Shown piece by piece: positions 6,375 to 11,527 of a DNA stretch of 11,527 nt. Each line of letters opens with the position of its first letter. Within the stretch, counting starts at the first letter, position 1. This DNA is from an uncultured Sphingobacteriales bacterium. Its GTDB lineage: Bacteria; Bacteroidota; Bacteroidia; Chitinophagales; Chitinophagaceae. Location of the stretch: NCBI GenBank assembly GCA_937991535.1, contig CALKHN010000099.1, forward strand, positions 1 to 11,527. The letters are read 5' to 3'. The notes under the pieces are model-generated. The model did not search any database. It was not told the origin of the DNA and worked only from the letters and a program-made list of their open reading frames with translations. The position numbers were made by a program, and so were the translations under genes.

Positions 6375-8696
6375 TTAAGCCAGCCGGGTAAACCCCTGTT
6401 GAAAGGTTTTAACATTATCCATTTCTATTATACCCATCTCAATGGACTTCTCTATCAACTGTAGCGCATGGTCGAAGCATTCTACAAACTGCTGTAAATG
6501 AGCATCTTTATGTGCATGCATTAAATAAAATATCCCTGCCACCAGGAAACCTTGTTCCTGCATCTTAGTAATAAATAACTTCCTGGCAGCAGCAGCATAA
6601 GAGGATGTAAAAGTAAAAGTAGGCGATGCCGGCATCCCTCCTACAACCAGGCCGCTGGAAACATATTTCAACGCAATCTCACGCAACTGCTGCTGCAACG
6701 CTACTCCTTTCGTCCAAACGGCATTAAATACATTTTCGCTTTCCATCTTTTCTAATACAGCTAATGCTGCGGCAGTACCTATGCCATCCGTCCAGTAACT
6801 GGACGAAATGAAACTCTCATCAGCAGCAGTCATCACACTATCGCTGCCTACCACGGCTGCAAATGGTATTCCATTGCTCATAGCCTTAGCATAAACTACA
6901 ATATCAGGTACTACATTATAACGGGTAAGTGCCCCGGGATAACCGTATCGCAGTCCGCTTGTTATTTCGTCAACAACCATAACTATATTTTTGCCGGAAC
7001 AAAAATTTCTAATGTTTTGAAGAAAATCATTTTCCGGAAACTGAGAGCGCATTGGTTCCATCACTACTACTCCGCAATTATCGCCTAGTTTGTTTATTGC
7101 AGTTTCAAAAGATTGCCAGTCATTATACCTGAAAGGAACGGCTGTTCCTGTTAGCTCCCTGGGTACTCCCACAGGTTGCAATCCAGGCAGCAAATGACCG
7201 TCCAGGGCATTGGTCTCGCCAAGATTAGCAGCCAGGTACCAATCGTGCCAGCCATGATAACCACAAAAAGCAACCCCGCTTTTACCTGAAGCAGCCCTGG
7301 CTATACGAACAGCAACGGACATTGCCTCCCCTCCTGTTCTGGCATAGCGTACTTTACCTGCCCATGGATGTAACTGAAGTAGCTTCTCAGCAAGTTCCAT
7401 CTCCTGCGGATTCACTAAGGAGGAATAAGTTCCCAGGGTCAGCCTGCGTGTAACTGCCTTCGTTACATTTTTATCGCTATATCCCAGCAATACGGCGCCA
7501 ATACCGCCGGCGCAGTCGGTATATTTTCTTCCATTCAAATCCCACACTTCGCAACCGCTGCTTTTTGAGAAAAAGGTTGGCCATTCTGCATTGAATTGTT
7601 CGGCCCTTTTTGACAACAACCCGGTTCCGCCTGCAATAACAGACTTAGCCGACTGCCAAAGCTTTTTATTGTCAACAGCAGGTGTATTTGCATACGAAGG
7701 CAGATGGGGCTGCAACAACCTTAATGCGTTATTGAGAAAAATATCCTCAATATCAGAACGGTTAAGCCCGGCATCTTCGCAACTTTCCTGCAGGATCAGT
7801 AAGGATTCTATTCCAATCAATGTAAAAGCGCTATCAGTAGGTGCCTGGTATTGTTTATCTATGATCTCGGGATGCAGCCAAAAGAAACGATCGCCGGTGG
7901 TAACGCAACGTCCGCGCATTTCTGTAACAGGAAAATCGCCTCCCCACAGTAATCTTTTCGGACCAAATATCCTGAGCGCTGCTTTAAAGGCTTCTGTTTC
8001 GCAAACAGCGGAAGTATCCAGGAACACATTTTGAATATCGGCAATACCGGGAAGTCCGTTTCGCGCATTCCGGTAATTAAAACTACGTGCTACATGAGCC
8101 AGTATTAATTTTACCCGTGGGTAAGCTGTGCAAAGTTTCCTGATCTGCTGTTGATTGTTTTTATCTTCTATTGCTCCATTTTTCACTATGTGCAACATCA
8201 GAACGCCATCCATTTCATTCAACAATTCCCACATCCACTCCGGTGCATATTCTCCTATTTCCGCATTCATCGTATCTTTTCTGTCTGCATAACAGTGATA
8301 TACTTTTATCCCACAGCAGGTATCTTGCTTTAATTGATCCGCAACCTTCACTACGTTGTCATGGGGAGAAACCACAATTAACGACCTGCTTAAATCTGTT
8401 CCATGACGCCTCACCTCATCCAGCGTAAACCTGTTCATAGCATCACGATCGCCGTGCTTCTCCGGCATACCGAAGTACAATCCGTGCAATTTCTTTACCG
8501 GCATATAACGCGTTAAATAACCGCGATGATCTTCACAACCCAGCTTATGCATTCCTTTTAAAAAAGATATTTCTTTCCGGAAGTGAGCGGAATGATAGGT
8601 ATGCACATGAATATCAAATACTTCATCAGGAACAAAGTCGCTGAAGGTTCTTGCAATAGCAGCGTCAGACGCATTGGATTTTTGCTGAAAAATCAT
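6375..8696 (-). CDS. Amidohydrolase-2 / class III PLP aminotransferase fusion protein
   Basis: This 773-residue cytoplasmic protein has two complete enzyme domains. Residues about 20-330 are an Amidohydro_2-type TIM barrel: HVH metal ligands at 30 and 32, GIKVYH (129-134), LHI with His169, LILAH with His201, and GGDFPV with Asp254. This superfamily contains hydrolases, lactonases and decarboxylases. Residues about 345-773 are a fold-type I, class III aminotransferase close to glutamate-1-semialdehyde aminomutase: WDLNGRKYTDCAGGIG (385-400), RTGGEAMS (453-460), YHGWHDW (480-486), EPM (547-549), VVDEITSG (574-581, Asp576 facing the PLP nitrogen) and AKAMSNGIP (603-611, Lys604 as the Schiff-base lysine). 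The domains are joined by a short linker (about 330-345) with no internal Met, and the frame is open throughout, so this is a true fusion and not a missed boundary. As I recall, the two proteins usually occur as separate neighbours. It probably hydrolyses and transaminates, or isomerises, an imported amino or keto compound. It starts at an ATG, 39 bases after the previous stop. Confidence 0.88.
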   Translation of the reverse strand: MIFQQKSNASDAAIARTFSDFVPDEVFDIHVHTYHSAHFRKEISFLKGMHKLGCEDHRGYLTRYMPVKKLHGLYFGMPEKHGDRDAMNRFTLDEVRRHGTDLSRSLIVVSPHDNVVKVADQLKQDTCCGIKVYHCYADRKDTMNAEIGEYAPEWMWELLNEMDGVLMLHIVKNGAIEDKNNQQQIRKLCTAYPRVKLILAHVARSFNYRNARNGLPGIADIQNVFLDTSAVCETEAFKAALRIFGPKRLLWGGDFPVTEMRGRCVTTGDRFFWLHPEIIDKQYQAPTDSAFTLIGIESLLILQESCEDAGLNRSDIEDIFLNNALRLLQPHLPSYANTPAVDNKKLWQSAKSVIAGGTGLLSKRAEQFNAEWPTFFSKSSGCEVWDLNGRKYTDCAGGIGAVLLGYSDKNVTKAVTRRLTLGTYSSLVNPQEMELAEKLLQLHPWAGKVRYARTGGEAMSVAVRIARAASGKSGVAFCGYHGWHDWYLAANLGETNALDGHLLPGLQPVGVPRELTGTAVPFRYNDWQSFETAINKLGDNCGVVVMEPMRSQFPENDFLQNIRNFCSGKNIVMVVDEITSGLRYGYPGALTRYNVVPDIVVYAKAMSNGIPFAAVVGSDSVMTAADESFISSSYWTDGIGTAAALAVLEKMESENVFNAVWTKGVALQQQLREIALKYVSSGLVVGGMPASPTFTFTSSYAAAARKLFITKMQEQGFLVAGIFYLMHAHKDAHLQQFVECFDHALQLIEKSIEMGIIEMDNVKTFQQGFTRLA

Positions 8697-8735
8697 ACTC
8701 TATAATAAATTAAATTAGATGGGTGCACTCCTGCC

Positions 8736-10199
8736 TTAGTTAAACTTCAAAGCATATAAATCAGCATCTTTCAAATAGATCTTCAGCCTAACCGGTTTCC
8801 CTTGCAGTGATGAAACATCTGAATTTCCATTCCAGGAAACAATTCGGCTTATCTCGTTTCCAATAATTTCCTGGCTATCATTAAAAGTATAACCAGGAAT
8901 GGGCTTCCCCGTGGCATCTAAAATTTCAACCCTAACATAGCCTGCTGCAGAGGTAGAATAATTTATCTCTAATTGTTTTCCTTTAAACACAAATGGTTTT
9001 GTAGTTGCATCCCCTCCTTTAAAGTTAGCCTGCAGGGAAGCAAAACCATCTAAACGCAATGCATATCTTTTAATATGCGCAGTAGGCTGGGCGTAACTTT
9101 CATTTACATACACCGATAGTTCTGTTGGGCTGGTCTGCACCACATTCAACACAGGATAATTAGACCGGGATACCCAGTTTTCCAACCCAATCTCAGGACG
9201 AATAAAAGATTGCATAAAAGTCCTGTCATATACTGAACCGCCACGGGTAGTCATAAAAATAGCATCGGAACAATCTTTGAAATAAGCGGGGTTAACATTT
9301 AACGCTTTTGCCTGCTCATCGGTCAATACCTGCCTCTTGGGCATAAACCTGGCGCCTATCGCTAAATAAATTTGTGGCGCCCTAAAATAAGGGCTCGTTT
9401 GATTGGTATACAAATGATCTAACGGGGTTTTGCCAAAAGTCATTTTAACCGGAGCTGTCCAATGGATGAAATCCTTCGATGTTGTTCTGCTTACCGATCT
9501 GAAACCTTTATACTGAGTAAATCCCCCGTCGCTCCACGTACGGAAATAACAAACATATTGTTGTTCACTTTCGGACCAGAATGCCACATTTTGAGAATCG
9601 AAAACGCCGGTTTTATATACAGCAGAATCCTGTACTTTCTTCCAGTGAATGCCATCTGCAGATACAAAGGCAAATAAACCCGTTTTGTCTACTCCTCCAA
9701 ATGCCTTAAATCTTTCTGCCGCTTTTGCATTTGGGTTTTTATCAAGAAATGGACTGAAATTGTGCGTAGCCGGTGCGGCATTTGCTAAAACAACATTATT
9801 ATCTGTGGTACCATCTATGGTATAAATGCCAAGGTTCGGTTTTGTCCAGTTAATGCCATCGGACGATTCCGCATAGCAGGTTACCTCATTTGAGTTACCA
9901 TCCTTACCTGCTTCCCGTATGCCTCTATAAAAGAGTTTAAACTGTGTGCCATCTTTAATTATAGTACTATACCCGCTAAAATTCCCTTCCCAGGGATTGT
10001 CAAATTTCAAAACAGTTCCTTCGTTTCTTGGAGTGTGAAGTTCCTGGGTAATATTGTTCAGCTTTTCTATCAAATACTGGTCAACAAAAAGCTCCCTGTT
10101 ATTGCCCAGTTGCAGTGGCTGACCGGATTGAGCAAGCAAGCTGGACTGAGCAAAACAAACACATACAAAACATAGTATTACACTCTTTCGAATACGCAT
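8736..10199 (-). CDS. Exported putative glycoside hydrolase, five-bladed propeller with C-terminal beta-sandwich
   Basis: This is a 487-residue protein with a clear signal peptide (residues 1-24, cleavage after LLAQ). The body resembles the five-bladed beta-propeller proteins often annotated as GH32/43/62-like or hypothetical glycosyl hydrolases in Bacteroidota, Planctomycetota and Verrucomicrobiota. Visible blocks are ELFVDQYLI (36-44), NPWEG (68-72), SSDGINW (112-118), SADGIHW (180-186), FDSQNVAFW (200-208) and HLYTNQ (262-267). DAIFMTTRGGSVYDR (312-326) is another block of the family. Residues about 380-487 form a small beta-sandwich (AAGYVRVEILDATGKPIPGY, then LKDADLYAL near the C-terminus), usual for this family. 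The protein at 2656-4788 shares the same architecture, so the two are distant paralogues. Catalytic acids cannot be assigned with confidence, and no activity is known to me for this subgroup. Periplasmic or surface action on a glycan is inferred. Confidence 0.8.
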   Translation of the reverse strand: MRIRKSVILCFVCVCFAQSSLLAQSGQPLQLGNNRELFVDQYLIEKLNNITQELHTPRNEGTVLKFDNPWEGNFSGYSTIIKDGTQFKLFYRGIREAGKDGNSNEVTCYAESSDGINWTKPNLGIYTIDGTTDNNVVLANAAPATHNFSPFLDKNPNAKAAERFKAFGGVDKTGLFAFVSADGIHWKKVQDSAVYKTGVFDSQNVAFWSESEQQYVCYFRTWSDGGFTQYKGFRSVSRTTSKDFIHWTAPVKMTFGKTPLDHLYTNQTSPYFRAPQIYLAIGARFMPKRQVLTDEQAKALNVNPAYFKDCSDAIFMTTRGGSVYDRTFMQSFIRPEIGLENWVSRSNYPVLNVVQTSPTELSVYVNESYAQPTAHIKRYALRLDGFASLQANFKGGDATTKPFVFKGKQLEINYSTSAAGYVRVEILDATGKPIPGYTFNDSQEIIGNEISRIVSWNGNSDVSSLQGKPVRLKIYLKDADLYALKFN

Positions 10200-10229
10200 G
10201 ACGCTTTTATTTAAATGGATTAAGAATTA

Positions 10230-11396
10230 TCACTGAATTTCTATAACCGTTCCAGCTATGTAACGATTATTATTATCTTTATTAAAATAATAAACTACCA
10301 ATACCTTGTTTTCCGACAATACTACCGGCCATGGATATCCTATATCAGTATTCCCTCCGTCATTCCTTAAAATAAACTCCTCTGATGTTTTCCAGTCAGT
10401 ACATTCCGCATTCAAAATGCGCGCTCTGACACCATAAGGTTTATGCCTGTAGCCATATACCAGCAGAACCCGGTTGTCGGGCAACCGGGTTGCGGTTAAA
10501 GGATGTCCCTGGAAACCCATTTGCTCCCACGAGAATGTTTTCCCCCCATCTTTAGAGCGTGCTATTACAGCCTGATCTTCCATATTAGCTGTGCGTAAAA
10601 AACCAACAATATCTCCTTTAGGCGTTTCATATACTGAAGCTTCATTGAAAGAGGCATTGGCATCTTTTGCCACTTCACTTATATATTCCCATGTTCGCCC
10701 TTTATCTTTTGAGGCAAGTAAATAATCAGATGTTCTCTTCACGCTATCATGTGCTGCCACAATCCATAAAATTCGTCCATCTTTCGCCTCCCATAATGCT
10801 CCGCGGTTATAGGCGGGCAGTTTTTGCCCCAAAGCATTATAGTGCCGTTCTGGTTTTATATGCGGCGGATAATAAGGCCCCTGCCATGTTTTTCCATCAT
10901 CAGCAGAGCTCACAACATAACCGCCTAAAAATATATACCCGCCAGACTCAAAATAGGGTTGCTTTAAATTTGGAACTCCATCAGCACGAACTGTGGTCCA
11001 GCCATAACTTGTGCATAAGAGGGTGCCATCCTTCAATTTAAGAAGACAGGGATCCTGTGATCCTCCAAAAGGATGTGCATATATCAATTTAGCAGCCTTA
11101 GTCCAGTGTTCTCCATCTTTTGATGTAACAGATACCAGATAACTATTGTGATCAACATGATTATTACCCTTCTCTCCAAAAATAGTGCGATTGGGTGCCC
11201 TTCTGAAGGCAACCATCAACGCTCCGTTCCTAAGTTTAACTACAGAAGGAAAAGTGGAATAGAAGGCTGTATCACTATACACAACGATGTCTTTAACTTT
11301 CTTAATTTGTGAAATACAAGGTACAGCCCCACAGATGAGGCATACCAATACTAAAAGCAACCGGATTTTATTTTGATAGAAAAAAAAGAGATTCAT
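10230..11396 (-). CDS. Exported sialidase-like beta-propeller protein (BNR/Asp-box family)
   Basis: This 388-residue protein is the first gene of the operon. Residues 1-30 are a signal peptide: basic residues, then the hydrophobic run LLLVLVCLICGAV, with cleavage likely around residue 30; a cysteine at 27 lies in a poor lipobox. The rest is a sialidase-fold propeller with four Asp-box-like repeats: SKDGEHW (92-98), SADDGKTW (164-171), SKDKGRTW (229-236) and SKDGGKTF (281-288). NEASVYE (251-257) followed by FLR (266-268), and GYR...GVRAR (315-326), match conserved blocks of the BNR_2 type exo-alpha-sialidase-like families, where the Glu and Arg residues line the active site. The canonical Arg-Ile-Pro motif of classical sialidases is not evident, so the glycosidic substrate need not be sialic acid. 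It probably acts in the periplasm or at the surface. The stop is 30 bases before the next gene. Confidence 0.85.
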   Translation of the reverse strand: MNLFFFYQNKIRLLLVLVCLICGAVPCISQIKKVKDIVVYSDTAFYSTFPSVVKLRNGALMVAFRRAPNRTIFGEKGNNHVDHNSYLVSVTSKDGEHWTKAAKLIYAHPFGGSQDPCLLKLKDGTLLCTSYGWTTVRADGVPNLKQPYFESGGYIFLGGYVVSSADDGKTWQGPYYPPHIKPERHYNALGQKLPAYNRGALWEAKDGRILWIVAAHDSVKRTSDYLLASKDKGRTWEYISEVAKDANASFNEASVYETPKGDIVGFLRTANMEDQAVIARSKDGGKTFSWEQMGFQGHPLTATRLPDNRVLLVYGYRHKPYGVRARILNAECTDWKTSEEFILRNDGGNTDIGYPWPVVLSENKVLVVYYFNKDNNNRYIAGTVIEIQ

Positions 11397-11412
11397 TTTT
11401 GATTGTATTTAA

Positions 11413-11437
11413 TGACTTTCGATATAATAAAAAGTCA
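11413..11437 (-). promoter_or_regulatory. Inverted repeat in the 5' leader of the operon
   Basis: TGACTTT (11413-11419 on the plus strand) and AAAGTCA (11431-11437) form a perfect 7-bp inverted repeat separated by 11 A-T-rich bases. It lies downstream of the predicted transcription start and ends 16 bases before the ATG of the first gene. It could fold as an RNA hairpin next to the ribosome-loading region or be a dyad operator bound by a regulator. In such A-T-rich DNA a chance 7-bp repeat is possible. The dyad symmetry is seen; its function is inference. Confidence 0.35.
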
Positions 11438-11466
11438 AAAACATTTCATTACCTGGTGCATTTAGT

Positions 11467-11499
11467 TAAACTTATAGGATTAGGTATTATAAACGCAAA
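11467..11499 (-). promoter_or_regulatory. Probable Bacteroidota promoter of the seven-gene operon
   Basis: Read on the minus strand, TTTG (11499-11496) is followed after 21 bases by TAAGTTTA (11474-11467). The Bacteroidota primary sigma factor recognises TTTG at about -33 and TAnnTTTG at about -7, so this is a full -33 match and a 7-of-8 -7 match with acceptable spacing. Transcription would begin near 11460, giving a leader of about 65 bases before the ATG at 11396. It is the only such pair I found in the gaps between these genes, which fits a single promoter for the whole set. No operator for a known regulator is recognised. Confidence 0.6.
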
Positions 11500-11527
11500 T
11501 AGCTTTTAGTGTTGAATATGGATGCGG

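Noticed and set aside
7591..8034. A 147-codon open frame on the plus strand
   Set aside because: It is antisense to the amidohydrolase domain, which carries conserved catalytic motifs; its own product looks like no protein family.
6375..8696. Naming the C-terminal domain hemL (haem biosynthesis)
   Set aside because: Although it resembles glutamate-1-semialdehyde aminomutase, it is fused to a hydrolase and sits among catabolic genes, so a housekeeping role in tetrapyrrole synthesis is unlikely.
10667..11041. A 124-codon open frame on the plus strand
   Set aside because: It is antisense to the exported sialidase-like gene, which has four Asp boxes; the plus-strand product has no recognisable features.
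127..11396. Naming the locus a sialic-acid (nan) operon
   Set aside because: The two sialidase-like proteins lack a visible RIP motif and no nanA, nanE, nanK or deacetylase gene is present; Asp-box propellers occur in many proteins that do not act on sialic acid.
11314..11396. Lipoprotein signal in the first gene
   Set aside because: The cysteine at residue 27 is preceded by A-V-P, which does not fit the usual L-[AST]-[GAS]-C lipobox, so ordinary signal peptidase I cleavage is more likely.

Overview
The window is a compact block of seven genes, all on the minus strand, so transcription runs from the right edge to the left. A-T-rich gaps, a Bacteroidota-type promoter (TTTG, 21 bp, TAnnTTTA) ahead of the first gene, absence of clear Shine-Dalgarno sequences and the protein families point to a member of the Bacteroidota. 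A soil-type Chitinophagaceae/Sphingobacteriia relative is the best guess from general resemblance. No rRNA, tRNA, CRISPR array or complete mobile element is visible. No gene-free stretch exceeds 300 bases; the longest gaps are about 130 bases at the right edge, 127 bases between genes 5 and 6 in transcription order, and about 126 bases at the left edge.

Layout in transcription order: (1) 11396-10230, an exported sialidase-like beta-propeller; (2) 10199-8736, an exported five-bladed-propeller putative glycoside hydrolase; (3) 8696-6375, a fusion of an amidohydrolase-2 type TIM barrel with a class III (glutamate-1-semialdehyde aminotransferase-like) PLP enzyme; (4) 6343-4835, a sodium:solute symporter; (5) 4788-2656, a second exported propeller protein, related to (2) and extended by a LamG/concanavalin-like domain; (6) 2528-1308, a cytoplasmic FAD-dependent amine/amino-acid oxidoreductase of the DAO family; (7) 1239-127, a second sialidase-like propeller without a signal peptide. 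Gaps are mostly 28-70 bases, so this is very probably one operon. A 7-bp perfect inverted repeat sits in the 5' leader of gene 1. At the extreme left, a few codons of another minus-strand ORF and a motif that may be the end of an insertion sequence are visible.

Inferred working model: the three exported propeller proteins act on a glycoconjugate in the periplasm or at the surface. The symporter imports the released small molecule with Na+. The cytoplasmic sialidase-like protein, the hydrolase-aminotransferase fusion and the FAD enzyme then process it. The simultaneous presence of a hydrolase or lactonase-like domain, a PLP aminotransferase and a flavin amine oxidase suggests that an amino or keto sugar, or a sugar-linked amino compound, is being dismantled. 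None of the standard sialic-acid genes (nanA lyase, nanE epimerase, nanK kinase), no SusC/SusD pair and no regulator is in view, so calling it a sialic-acid operon would be premature. The substrate is unknown; this locus is the main candidate for an undescribed catabolic system here.
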